A DNA stretch of 12,680 nt from CAXQRU01 sp964226685 (GTDB taxonomy: Bacteria; Pseudomonadota; Gammaproteobacteria; Pseudomonadales; Cellvibrionaceae): assembly GCA_964226685.1 (NCBI GenBank), contig CAXQRU010000074.1, positions 1 to 12,680 of the forward strand, read 5' to 3'. Shown one piece after another: positions 1 through 7,274 of the stretch. A program made the position numbers and the translations under genes. The notes beneath the pieces were generated by a model that made no database searches, was not told where the DNA came from, and saw only the letters and a program-made list of their open reading frames with translations. Each line of letters opens with the position of its first letter. Position 1 is the first letter of the stretch.

Positions 1-14
1 CGCTCTTCCGATCT
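1..14 (+). other. Illumina adapter remnant (artefact)
   Basis: The first 14 bases, CGCTCTTCCGATCT, are the 3' end of the standard Illumina read-1 adapter. They are not genomic, so the true sequence begins at about base 15. The same adapter, reverse-complemented and longer, closes the contig. Confidence 0.95.
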
Positions 15-15
15 C

Positions 16-1848
16 TTTAATCCTACGCTTCCTAACAACACGATTGCTTTAATTAATAATCTATCTGACAAAATAAGTACCCACTTTTATCCCCTCTGGG
101 CACAGATGGCTTTAGATTGCCTGAAACAGGGTTATCCCGCTCAAACTATTGATGAGTATATACAACTCGCTTTAGAAGCTAACGGCGAAGAAAATGTCAT
201 AAAATATGGTTTTTTTTACCAATTACCCTCAACTTTTTACGAATGCAGCGCCTCCGTCATTTCTTCAGCTCTTAAATTACAAGAAGACCATGACACCCCT
301 GGTTTTACATGCTTAAATTTGTGGCATAACTGCAATCTCCTTGAAGGCCTACATCAGGTTCTGCATCAAGCTCAGCAACTTAATTTTACTAAAAAACAAT
401 TTACCATTTATATTAAGCTCTTTGCTCAAACCTACTACTGGCATGACGATGAAAATGGTTTACCAGAAAAATGGCTAATGCTTAAAAAATTCTTACCAAA
501 AATCCAGGAGCATATACAAAAAATCCAATGTAACTACACTAAAAAGTGGTTTGATATTTTTACAGACTGTATAAGCCGCCATAAGACTGCTGATGACAAC
601 AAATTTTTACTAGCTCTAGCGTTAGCCACTAAACTCTCTCAAACACCGTATTTAACTCATTCTGATTGCAAAAATACATTATCCGCCCTGACAAATATGA
701 TACCCATCATAGATTCTGATCGCATATTGACATTGCCCCATGAGTTTTTCACATTGATTGATAAAGTTGGCAAAAAACGAAATGAAAGCAAGCTGATAGC
801 CTGGGGACTATCGGCCATATCAGAATTAGAACCAGAATTCTGCTTTGAAGCACTAACTCACTCTCCCAAAAAATTCATTAGCGTTTTAAAAATCATTGGC
901 CCAATCAGCTGGAATAACAAAAGCCTAGTGATAAAGAATTTTAAACAGCACCCAGTTTTTATTGCTGATTACAAAACTCTGCTCCAGCAACTTGATAAAA
1001 TGATCGAATTTGTTGATCAACAAACAATAAGCCGACAATATAATCCAATTGCTAAAGCATTACGTACCCATATTACTGGCATAAAAGTATTATCTAATCA
1101 CCAATTAGAGCGGCACCTCAACAAATTACAAGTAAATTTGACTGCCTTCAAACTCCAAGCTCTAGAAGAATGTAGCACATTATTTTTACAAGGGAATTTT
1201 GAAGCAGAAAACTTACATTCAAAAAATATCAATCATGCATTGAAGTTATATCATTCATTAGAGAGACATGAATCAAAAAAAGCCTTTAAACGATTTCTCG
1301 AACACTACTTAAAAGATGGCTCTACCACATACAGAGACCAACACCCTCTCAACCAACAGTGGTTAAAACAGCATCCTTCGCTCAATCTTCAAGGATGGCA
1401 TGATGGCCTTAAGGATTTTGAAAGGGATCATTTAACACTCACCATTGAACACGATCCACTTGAAGTATTAAAACTAGGAACCTACGTAGGCAGCTGCTTT
1501 GGCCTAGGGGGCATATGGAGCGAATCCGCCGTTGCCATACTGCTGGATATCAACAAGCACGTTCTCTACGCCCGTAACAGCTCTGGCATAGTGGTAGCCA
1601 GACAGGTCATTGCGATATCCGATAACAATGAACTCGTACCCTTCGAGGTTTATCCTGTTAGCACATCCAAAAAAGTGAAGGAGATTTTTTATGAATACAA
1701 TCGGCATTTTGCGGCTGAACTACAACTGCCTATTTTCAAGAATAATGAATCTAATGACTATCACATATCATTAATTTTAGGAAAAAATTGGTGGGACGAT
1801 GGAGCGTACTGGAAAAAAGAAAAGCCAAACAAAAAACATCCCTGTTAA
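16..1848 (+). CDS. Hypothetical AT-rich protein, 5'-partial
   Basis: The product is not recognised. The frame is open from the contig edge through the first ATG at 106 with no stop, so the N-terminus is probably missing and ATG-106 is likely internal. From ATG-106 to the TAA at 1846-1848 there are 580 residues. The first 450 or so look helical and rich in Leu, Lys and His, with no signal peptide or membrane segment. The C-terminal part (about residues 455-545 from ATG-106) is the most structured: an LGTYVGSCFGLGG stretch, then LLDINKHVLYARN, then GIVVARQVIAIS. The Cys/Gly-rich stretch followed by paired hydrophobic strands loosely recalls PcfJ-like proteins, but this is only a resemblance. 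Base composition is clearly more AT-rich than in the rpoD-folK block. The gene lies on the 3' side of a tRNA, a common place for acquired DNA. No terminator is evident after its stop. Confidence 0.75.
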   Translation, partial: FNPTLPNNTIALINNLSDKISTHFYPLWAQMALDCLKQGYPAQTIDEYIQLALEANGEENVIKYGFFYQLPSTFYECSASVISSALKLQEDHDTPGFTCLNLWHNCNLLEGLHQVLHQAQQLNFTKKQFTIYIKLFAQTYYWHDDENGLPEKWLMLKKFLPKIQEHIQKIQCNYTKKWFDIFTDCISRHKTADDNKFLLALALATKLSQTPYLTHSDCKNTLSALTNMIPIIDSDRILTLPHEFFTLIDKVGKKRNESKLIAWGLSAISELEPEFCFEALTHSPKKFISVLKIIGPISWNNKSLVIKNFKQHPVFIADYKTLLQQLDKMIEFVDQQTISRQYNPIAKALRTHITGIKVLSNHQLERHLNKLQVNLTAFKLQALEECSTLFLQGNFEAENLHSKNINHALKLYHSLERHESKKAFKRFLEHYLKDGSTTYRDQHPLNQQWLKQHPSLNLQGWHDGLKDFERDHLTLTIEHDPLEVLKLGTYVGSCFGLGGIWSESAVAILLDINKHVLYARNSSGIVVARQVIAISDNNELVPFEVYPVSTSKKVKEIFYEYNRHFAAELQLPIFKNNESNDYHISLILGKNWWDDGAYWKKEKPNKKHPC

Positions 1849-1987
1849 TCACACTTAACCAACAATCTTGGAGATAACCAAGACTGGTTCAGTATAAGAC
1901 AAGTAGCCGATAGGTTTATGAAGTTACGATGAAGTCTTTGTGAAGATTCGATATTTTTGCTTGTAATTTAAACAGCTTATTGAAAAT

Positions 1988-2064
1988 TGGTGGGCCTTCC
2001 CAGACTTGAACTGGGGACCTGCCGATTATGAGTCGGATGCTCTAACCAACTGAGCTAAAGGCCC
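1988..2064 (-). tRNA. tRNA with CAU anticodon, probably tRNA-Ile2
   Basis: The minus strand gives a complete 77-nt cloverleaf starting GGGCCTTTAGCTCAG, with anticodon loop CTCATAA and a 3' end AAGGCCCACCA in which CCA is encoded. The acceptor stem GGGCCTT/AAGGCCC pairs perfectly. CAU can belong to elongator Met or to Ile2, whose wobble C is changed to lysidine by TilS. E. coli tRNA-Ile2 is marked by C4-G69 and C5-G68, whereas tRNA-Met has U4-A69 and A5-U68. This tRNA has C4 and C5, which favours Ile2; automated callers may label it Met. It lies 26 nt beyond the rpoD terminator hairpin, in the same direction. The 139 nt between its 3' end and the neighbouring AT-rich gene show no repeat of the tRNA end. 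Confidence 0.93.
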
Positions 2065-2090
2065 TTGTGAATTTATTGGTCGAGGCCAAT

Positions 2091-2124
2091 AAAAGGATGA
2101 GCATTATATGCTGCTCATCCTTTT
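2091..2124 (-). terminator. rpoD Rho-independent terminator
   Basis: This is a perfect 13-bp inverted repeat (AAAAGGATGAGCA with TGCTCATCCTTTT) around an 8-nt loop, 20 bases beyond the rpoD stop. In the rpoD direction the stem ends in TTTT. It should terminate rpoD mRNA, and its near symmetry could let it work in both directions. A second 8-bp hairpin (2072-2093, arms TTTATTGG/CCAATAAA) overlaps its foot and lies in the leader of the tRNA. The two stems share bases 2091-2093, so they could compete. Confidence 0.85.
2103..2108 (-). promoter_or_regulatory. Candidate tRNA promoter -10 inside terminator loop
   Basis: The minus strand reads GCATATAATGCTC, so a perfect TATAAT sits in the loop of the rpoD terminator. 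A start near 2096 would leave a leader of about 32 nt before the tRNA at 2064. The region 16-19 bases upstream (TAGCGT and neighbours) is a poor -35, so the assignment rests on the -10 and on position. Confidence 0.35.
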
Positions 2125-2144
2125 AACGCTAGCCCCTAATGGGA

Positions 2145-3986
2145 TCAGTCTTCGATAAAACTTCTCAAATGATCTGATCGAGTTGGATGGCGCAGTTTAC
2201 GTAGGGCTTTGGCTTCGATCTGACGAATTCGCTCACGGGTGACGTCAAATTGTTTGCCCACCTCTTCCAAGGTGTGATCCGTATTCATATCGATACCAAA
2301 GCGCATTCGCAGCACTTTCGCCTCTCTGGCCGTAAGACCCGCCAAGACATTTCGAGTCGCTTCTGTCAGACCATCAACGGTAGCGGCATCCACGGGCGAT
2401 GTGATAGTCACATCTTCGATAAAATCACCTAGATGCGAATCTTCGTCGTCACCGATTGGCGTCTCCATAGAGATAGGCTCTTTGGCAATTTTCAATACTT
2501 TACGCACTTTGTCTTCTGGCATTTCCATACGCTCGCCCAGTTCCTCGGGCGTTGGCTCACGACCCATTTCTTGAAGCATCTGGCGAGAGATACGGTTGAG
2601 TTTATTAATCGTCTCTATCATATGCACAGGAATACGGATGGTTCTAGCCTGATCCGCAATGGAGCGAGTGATGGCTTGTCTGATCCACCAAGTGGCGTAA
2701 GTTGAGAACTTGTAACCACGTCGATATTCAAATTTATCTACCGCTTTCATCAAACCGATATTGCCTTCCTGAATCAGATCAAGGAATTGTAAACCACGGT
2801 TGGTGTACTTTTTGGCAATAGAGATTACCAAACGCAAGTTGGCCTCAACCATTTCCTTCTTCGCACGGCTGGCACGAGCTTCACCAATCGACATACGACG
2901 ATTGATTTCTTTAATGGTCGGCAAATCAAGCTGGGTTTCTTCTTGAATTTGCAATAACTTACGTTGTGAGCGAAGGATTTCATCGTGTACCGACTTCAGG
3001 CTCTCTGAATAGTCGCGATTTTTTTCGATCACATTGCCAATCCACTGCTCGTTGACTTCGTTACCTGGAAATTCCTTGATAAAGGTCTTTCTTGGCATTT
3101 TCGCATAGCGCACACACTGCATCATAATGAAGCGCTCTTCTTTACGAACGCGATCTAGCACATCACGAGCACGAGCATACATAGGCTCAAACTGGCGCGG
3201 GGGCAACTTGAAAAACTTAACAATATCACCTAGTAGGGATAGCTCTTTTTCAGCGGCTTTACTATCTCGGCCACTCTTTTCAATCGCTTTTTCGACCTTC
3301 TCAAGCTGCTTTTTCAACTCACCAAAACGCTGCTTAGCCTCTTCTGGATCAACACCAGTCTCAACGGCATCATCGGCGCTATCGGTAGTTTCATCGTCAT
3401 CATCAGCGCTTGTATCTGGTTCTTCCTCAGTCTCTTCTACCCCTTTTTGAGGGCCGGCGATGGGGATATCATCGGCAGGGTCTAACCAGCCGGCAATCAC
3501 ATCGGGAAGACGTCGCTCTTCTTTTTCGACCAACTCGTATTCGTCGATTAGCATTCTAACCGCGCCTGGCCAATAGGCTAAAGCGTGCATTAAGCCGCGC
3601 GTACCTTCTTCAATACGCTTGGCAATGGCAATTTCACCCTCACGAGTCAGTAGCTCAACGGTACCCATTTCTCGCATATACATGCGCACAGGGTCAGTGG
3701 TTCTGCCCGCTTCAGTTTCAACGGCTTGTAAAGCGGCCGCCGCTTCAGCGGCGGCAATATCGTCTGGCGAGGCATCGCCATCGGTCATTAGCAAAGTTTC
3801 GGCGTCTGGGGCCGTTTCGTACACCCGAATACCGGTGTCATTAATCATTTGGATGAAGTCTTCAACCTCATCGGGATCTGATATGTTATCTGGTAGGTAG
3901 TCGTTCACTTCCGAATTCGTAAGGTAACCTTGCTCGCGCCCTTTGGTGAGCAGTTCCTTGATGCGAGATCGCTGATTGTCTGACAT
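2145..3986 (-). CDS. rpoD: RNA polymerase primary sigma factor RpoD (sigma-70)
   Basis: This is the housekeeping sigma factor that directs core RNA polymerase to -10/-35 promoters. It is 613 residues, the same length as the E. coli protein. Region 1.1 is at about 1-80 and region 1.2 at about 95-130 (DPVRMYMREMGTVELLTREGE). A variable insert follows, with a very acidic stretch at about 183-209. Region 2 is at about 378-450, including NLRLVISIAKKYTNRGLQFL and the -10-reading helix around YATWWIRQAITRSI. Region 3 is at about 455-535. Region 4 is at about 548-605, with the -35 helix-turn-helix LEEVGKQFDVTRERIRQIEA. The ATG at 3984-3986 has GGAG about 8 bases upstream. A TATAAT lies 48 bases upstream and a strong terminator follows the stop. 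The gap to dnaG is unusually filled by another gene. Confidence 0.99.
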   Translation of the reverse strand: MSDNQRSRIKELLTKGREQGYLTNSEVNDYLPDNISDPDEVEDFIQMINDTGIRVYETAPDAETLLMTDGDASPDDIAAAEAAAALQAVETEAGRTTDPVRMYMREMGTVELLTREGEIAIAKRIEEGTRGLMHALAYWPGAVRMLIDEYELVEKEERRLPDVIAGWLDPADDIPIAGPQKGVEETEEEPDTSADDDDETTDSADDAVETGVDPEEAKQRFGELKKQLEKVEKAIEKSGRDSKAAEKELSLLGDIVKFFKLPPRQFEPMYARARDVLDRVRKEERFIMMQCVRYAKMPRKTFIKEFPGNEVNEQWIGNVIEKNRDYSESLKSVHDEILRSQRKLLQIQEETQLDLPTIKEINRRMSIGEARASRAKKEMVEANLRLVISIAKKYTNRGLQFLDLIQEGNIGLMKAVDKFEYRRGYKFSTYATWWIRQAITRSIADQARTIRIPVHMIETINKLNRISRQMLQEMGREPTPEELGERMEMPEDKVRKVLKIAKEPISMETPIGDDEDSHLGDFIEDVTITSPVDAATVDGLTEATRNVLAGLTAREAKVLRMRFGIDMNTDHTLEEVGKQFDVTRERIRQIEAKALRKLRHPTRSDHLRSFIED

Positions 3987-4033
3987 TAAAACTCCGAATT
4001 AAGAGACCATAAAATAGGCATTGGTAACCGGCC

Positions 4034-4039
4034 ATTATA
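4034..4039 (-). promoter_or_regulatory. Probable rpoD promoter (-10)
   Basis: The minus strand reads GACTATAATGGCC, with a perfect TATAAT 48 bases before the rpoD start codon. Transcription would start near 4027, giving a leader of about 40 nt. The -35 is weak (TTTCAT at 17-bp spacing). It lies downstream of the terminator of the inserted gene, so rpoD would have its own transcript. A perfect TATAAT of this kind can arise by chance, but the position is right. Confidence 0.5.
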
Positions 4040-4189
4040 GTCAACATTTCGACCAAATGAAACCTAATTTGCTAGATGGGGGCGTTTATTCGAATGTAAA
4101 GTCATCTTTATTAAATAATGCAAATCGATTCAGAGGGCAAACCTCGACTGGATAACAGACATTTCCGCAACCATTCAAGATTCATCTAG

Positions 4190-4223
4190 AAAAAGTACAA
4201 GCGCTGCCATAGCAGCACTTGTA
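4190..4223 (-). terminator. Rho-independent terminator of the 171-residue gene
   Basis: On the minus strand a 12-bp stem (TACAAGTGCTGC with GCAGCGCTTGTA, one G-U pair) closes a 4-nt loop. It is followed by C and five T. It lies 37 bases beyond the stop of the 4261-4776 gene and separates that gene from rpoD. Confidence 0.85.
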
Positions 4224-4260
4224 TATGGTCAATACATAGATAGAATCGTAGTACGCCTAG

Positions 4261-4776
4261 TTAGTACCAATTCCACACTAATCTGTACTTCCCTTTTTCT
4301 ACCTCTTTGGCATAAAAAAGAGGGTATCGATTTGAACGACTCTGTCTGACACAGCGAAAGATAAGATCTAAAAACCTCTCACTTTCAACCAAAACCCCTT
4401 GGTCAACGGTATCCCGAGTCTCGGAGACCATCTGCCGTAGCAGAAGTAGTGGGTCGGCCTCGAGATCGGCCGATGTCAGAGCATCAAAAGAAGATGCAGG
4501 GTAAGACCGCATGAAGTTTATTGCCTCACATTCGGGAACCAAGTCCAAACCCAGAACCCAATTGGTCGTAAGACTGCTTGCTGCAGTAAACAGCTTTTTG
4601 CTGCTGCTGAGTACGACTTTCTGCACCTCTGTGGGCGCCATCGTCAGATAGACTATATCTATCTGAGCCAGCTTCTTCATAAAGTTCACATCTCTTAATT
4701 GAGATGGCTTTAAGTTTATAGCTGACTCTATTGGGGCAGCTGTAAAAACTTTCTTTAAATTTCTTTTAGATATCAT
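4261..4776 (-). CDS. Hypothetical protein in the dnaG-rpoD gap
   Basis: This 171-residue protein belongs to no family I recognise. It looks soluble and mostly helical, with a basic N-terminus (MISKRNLKKVF), a Leu/Ser/Thr-rich middle (about 35-85), an acidic helix around residues 102-125 and a C-terminus rich in aromatic and charged residues ending LVWNWY. No signal peptide or membrane span is evident. It is probably a real gene: the minus strand has AAGGAG six bases before the ATG, a candidate promoter with a 5' leader lies upstream, and a textbook terminator follows. It stands between dnaG and rpoD, which are usually adjacent in gammaproteobacteria, and it has its own signals, so it looks like a later insertion rather than an operon member. 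A faint likeness to FlhD-type regulators in residues 30-70 is too weak to use. Confidence 0.8.
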   Translation of the reverse strand: MISKRNLKKVFTAAPIESAINLKPSQLRDVNFMKKLAQIDIVYLTMAPTEVQKVVLSSSKKLFTAASSLTTNWVLGLDLVPECEAINFMRSYPASSFDALTSADLEADPLLLLRQMVSETRDTVDQGVLVESERFLDLIFRCVRQSRSNRYPLFYAKEVEKGKYRLVWNWY

Positions 4777-4813
4777 GCTACGCTCCTTGTAACAAAAGTA
4801 TTGGAAGAGACCT

Positions 4814-4853
4814 TACCCCAAAGGGTAGTTGTACCAAAGGCACAAAGTACAAC
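4814..4853 (-). repeat. Two adjacent hairpins in the leader of the 171-residue gene
   Basis: Two perfect inverted repeats lie side by side. The first pairs TACCC (4814-4818) with GGGTA (4823-4827) over a 4-nt loop. The second pairs GTTGTAC (4828-4834) with GTACAAC (4847-4853) over 12 nt. They fall between the candidate promoter and the start codon, where they could affect mRNA stability or translation. Neither is followed by a T run, so they do not look like a terminator for dnaG. Confidence 0.5.
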
Positions 4854-4859
4854 CCGCTA

Positions 4860-4889
4860 ATAATCGCACACTAAGCACTCCCCGGTCAA
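4860..4889 (-). promoter_or_regulatory. Candidate promoter of the 171-residue gene
   Basis: On the minus strand TTGACC (4884-4889) is followed after 18 bases by GATTAT (4860-4865), matching the consensus in 5 of 6 and 4 of 6 positions. Transcription would start near 4853, about 77 nt before the ATG. No other convincing pair was seen in the gap after dnaG. Confidence 0.4.
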
Positions 4890-4893
4890 CCAG

Positions 4894-4902
4894 CCCCCCC
4901 CC
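4894..4902 (-). repeat. G9 homopolymer (C9 on plus strand)
   Basis: Nine consecutive C on the plus strand read as nine G on the minus strand, four bases upstream of the TTGACC candidate -35. Runs of this kind are prone to slippage. Next to a promoter, length change can tune expression, but no variation can be seen in a single sequence. Confidence 0.9.
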
Positions 4903-4924
4903 GATAACAAATGCTGGAAGGGCT

Positions 4925-6769
4925 TTAGCGCACCGCATCACTCTGGGCCAAAACAGCCTGGGAGTAAGCTGAACGCTCCTCCGCCGTCCAAGACTCCATG
5001 GGTTTGGCAACAAGGCGCGCAATCACATCCGACGCTCGCTCTTGATGCAAACGTCTGCGCAATAACATCAACGCATCATCCAATTCTTGCTTAGGGTTAA
5101 AGGCTCGGTCTGGATCGTGCGCACAGAGCGTTTGTGCCTTGTAGCGCTCATTAGCTCGCTCCATAAAAGTCGTCAATTGCTTGGCTTGAACTTCTCCATG
5201 CATACCCTGCCAGTGCCCCAATATTTGACTACTGGTAAATTGCGGGCGCTCATTAATCAACGCAACCAATTGACGCAACAGCGGTACGCAACCTTGCTGA
5301 CAGTCAGACAAATCATTCAAATCCAGATCAATACCCAACTGCGGTTGGTACAATAGCAATGTAATCACCAAGCCCTCAGGGCCAACAGATTTTGAAACGA
5401 CTCTCGAAGTAGCATTGGGCCGATACTCTGTAACCGGCTCTGCAGTACGATGGTCAGGCTCTTGAATCTCAGGCAAATCTTCCAGTAGGCGCGTGAGCGA
5501 GGCCATGGTGAGCTGGGTGCGCTTGGCCAGCTGCCCCATCATGAGTTCTCGATACACCCCCTTGGGCAACCGATCTAAGTGCGGCATGGCCAGCTTGGCA
5601 AGCCGAGCGCGCCCCTCCATGGTTTGCACATCCAAACCACTGGCTAGCTCATCAAACAAAAAACGCTCTAGCGGCGGTGCTGACTCTATTAAACGAGTAA
5701 ATTTTTCGGCGCCCACTTGGCGAACCAGAGAGTCTGGATCTTCACCTTCTGGGAGGTATAAAAAGCGAATTTGCCGGCCATCTTCCATGGTGGATAGCGA
5801 ATGCTCCATAGCTCTCAGCGCGGCTTTACGCCCGGCCGAATCACCATCAAAACAAAAAACAATTTCATTGGTATAGCGAAAGGCTCGCGCCAAGTGCTCT
5901 TCACCGCAGGCAGTACCCAGTGTAGCGACGCCATAGCGAATACCATATTGCGCCAACGCCACCACATCCATATAGCCTTCCACTACTAGCAAGCGGGGCA
6001 GCTCTTTGTAGGCTTGGCGAGCCTCATAAAGACCGTATAACTCTTTACCTTTGTTAAAGAGAGCAGTCTCGGGTGAGTTGATGTATTTGGGCTTATCATT
6101 GTTGAGCACCCGGCCACCAAAGGCGATCACCTGGCCCTTGGTGTTGCGTATTGGGAACATGATTCGATGGCGAAAGCGATCGTAGTGGCTGCGCTTGTCT
6201 TCATTATAAATCACTAGGCCCGTGTCCACGGCCATCGATTCAGAGATACCAGAGGCTTTAAGGTAATCTAAAACATGAGTCCAACCGGGGGGAACATAAC
6301 CTATACCAAAGGCATCAATAACTTCCCCTGACAAGCCACGACGCTTAAGATATTCCTTAGCGGGAGCATGATGCTCAAGCTGCTGCCGATAGTATTGCCC
6401 CACGCTCGCCATGACATCAAACAGTGATTTTCGGGCTTCCTGGCGAGCTTGCTCACGAGGGTTCAGGCGCTCTCGGACCACCTCAACACCCACTATTTTT
6501 GCCAAGGTCTCAACGGCGCCCACAAAGTCTTGACGGTCATACTCCATGACAAAACCCAAGCTGTTACCACTGGCACCACAGCCAAAGCAATGGTAGAGCT
6601 GTTTATCTGGGCTTACAGAAAAAGAGGGAGTTTTTTCATCATGAAAGGGGCAGCGGGCCATGTAGTTTTTGCCGGTTTTCTTGAGCTTGACCCGCGAGTC
6701 GACCAGCTCAACGATATCCACTCGTTCGAGCAAATCATCGATAAAGGATTGAGGGATCTTACCAGCCAT
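4925..6769 (-). CDS. dnaG: DNA primase DnaG
   Basis: DnaG makes the RNA primers for Okazaki fragments and leading-strand starts, working with the DnaB helicase at the fork. The 614 residues show the full family layout. The N-terminal zinc-binding domain has C40, H43, C61 and C64 (RCPFHDEKTPSF, then YHCFGCGASGN). The catalytic core holds a TOPRIM fold with E264 in VVEGYMD and D308/D310 in FCFDGDSAGR, plus EGEDPDS at 341-347. The C-terminal part (about 430-614) corresponds to the helicase-interaction region and is less conserved, as usual. The start MAGKIPQSFIDDLLERVDIV is the canonical N-terminus. Its upstream AGG is weakly placed. It lies 53 bases after the yqeY-like gene and is likely co-transcribed from the rpsU promoters. 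No clear terminator follows it. Confidence 0.99.
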   Translation of the reverse strand: MAGKIPQSFIDDLLERVDIVELVDSRVKLKKTGKNYMARCPFHDEKTPSFSVSPDKQLYHCFGCGASGNSLGFVMEYDRQDFVGAVETLAKIVGVEVVRERLNPREQARQEARKSLFDVMASVGQYYRQQLEHHAPAKEYLKRRGLSGEVIDAFGIGYVPPGWTHVLDYLKASGISESMAVDTGLVIYNEDKRSHYDRFRHRIMFPIRNTKGQVIAFGGRVLNNDKPKYINSPETALFNKGKELYGLYEARQAYKELPRLLVVEGYMDVVALAQYGIRYGVATLGTACGEEHLARAFRYTNEIVFCFDGDSAGRKAALRAMEHSLSTMEDGRQIRFLYLPEGEDPDSLVRQVGAEKFTRLIESAPPLERFLFDELASGLDVQTMEGRARLAKLAMPHLDRLPKGVYRELMMGQLAKRTQLTMASLTRLLEDLPEIQEPDHRTAEPVTEYRPNATSRVVSKSVGPEGLVITLLLYQPQLGIDLDLNDLSDCQQGCVPLLRQLVALINERPQFTSSQILGHWQGMHGEVQAKQLTTFMERANERYKAQTLCAHDPDRAFNPKQELDDALMLLRRRLHQERASDVIARLVAKPMESWTAEERSAYSQAVLAQSDAVR

Positions 6770-6822
6770 AAACAGATAACCTAGTCACTTGGTAGACAAG
6801 CAGAAGAGGTATTATGCCAGAG

Positions 6823-7269
6823 TTAGGACAGCTTGGCTTTTACCTTAGCACTAACCACACCCATATCGGCGCGACCTTGTATCTTGGGCTTTAAGAAACC
6901 CATGACCTTGCCCATATCTTGGGGGCCAGATGCGCCCGCTTCGGCCAGCACTTCATCAATAATGACAAGCAACTCTTCATCACTGAGGGCTTTGGGCATA
7001 AACTCGGCGATGACATCGATTTCAAACTGCTCCTGGGTAGCCAAATCGTCACGGCCAGCATCGGCATACTGTTTGGCCGAATCGCGGCGCTGCTTGACCA
7101 TTTTATCAAGCAAAAGCAAGCACCTAGCATCATCTAACTCGATGCGCTCATCGACTTCGATACGTTTGAATTCAGATTGGATAAGGCGAATGACGCCCAG
7201 GCGAGGCTTATCTTTAGCGCGCATAGCCGCCTTCATTTCAGCATTGACCTGGGATTTAATGTCAGACAT
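6823..7269 (-). CDS. yqeY: GatB/YqeY domain protein
   Basis: This is a 148-residue stand-alone YqeY protein of the family related to the C-terminal tail domain of the amidotransferase subunit GatB. Its cellular role is not settled; a part in tRNA-dependent amidation or tRNA contact is inferred from the GatB tail. Family motifs are present: the N-terminal amphipathic part (MSDIKSQVNAEMKAAMRAKD), KQRRDS at 59-64, FMPKALSDEEL at 90-100, MGKVMG at 119-124 and GRADMG at 132-137. Its length is normal for the family. The ATG lies only 5 bases after the rpsU stop, with no recognisable Shine-Dalgarno, so translation may be coupled to rpsU. It stands between rpsU and dnaG, a common arrangement in gammaproteobacteria. 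Confidence 0.95.
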   Translation of the reverse strand: MSDIKSQVNAEMKAAMRAKDKPRLGVIRLIQSEFKRIEVDERIELDDARCLLLLDKMVKQRRDSAKQYADAGRDDLATQEQFEIDVIAEFMPKALSDEELLVIIDEVLAEAGASGPQDMGKVMGFLKPKIQGRADMGVVSAKVKAKLS

Positions 7270-7274
7270 AGAGA

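Noticed and set aside
1849..1987. Integration site at the 3' end of the tRNA
   Set aside because: I found no direct repeat of the tRNA 3' end in the window left of the tRNA and no integrase gene, so an att site cannot be claimed.
3127..3900. Plus-strand ORFs (3127-3450 and 3619-3900) opposite rpoD
   Set aside because: They are Ser/Ala-rich shadows of the acidic and Ala-rich parts of RpoD, with no ribosome-binding site and no family match.
4550..4690. FlhD-like regulator in the 171-residue protein
   Set aside because: A short Leu/Ser/Val-rich pattern resembles part of FlhD, but length, ends and key positions do not fit, and no partner flhC is nearby.
4813..5022. 69-residue minus-strand ORF overlapping the 3' end of dnaG
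   Set aside because: It lies in another frame of dnaG and runs through the poly-G tract and leader hairpins. It has no Shine-Dalgarno and no recognisable sequence.
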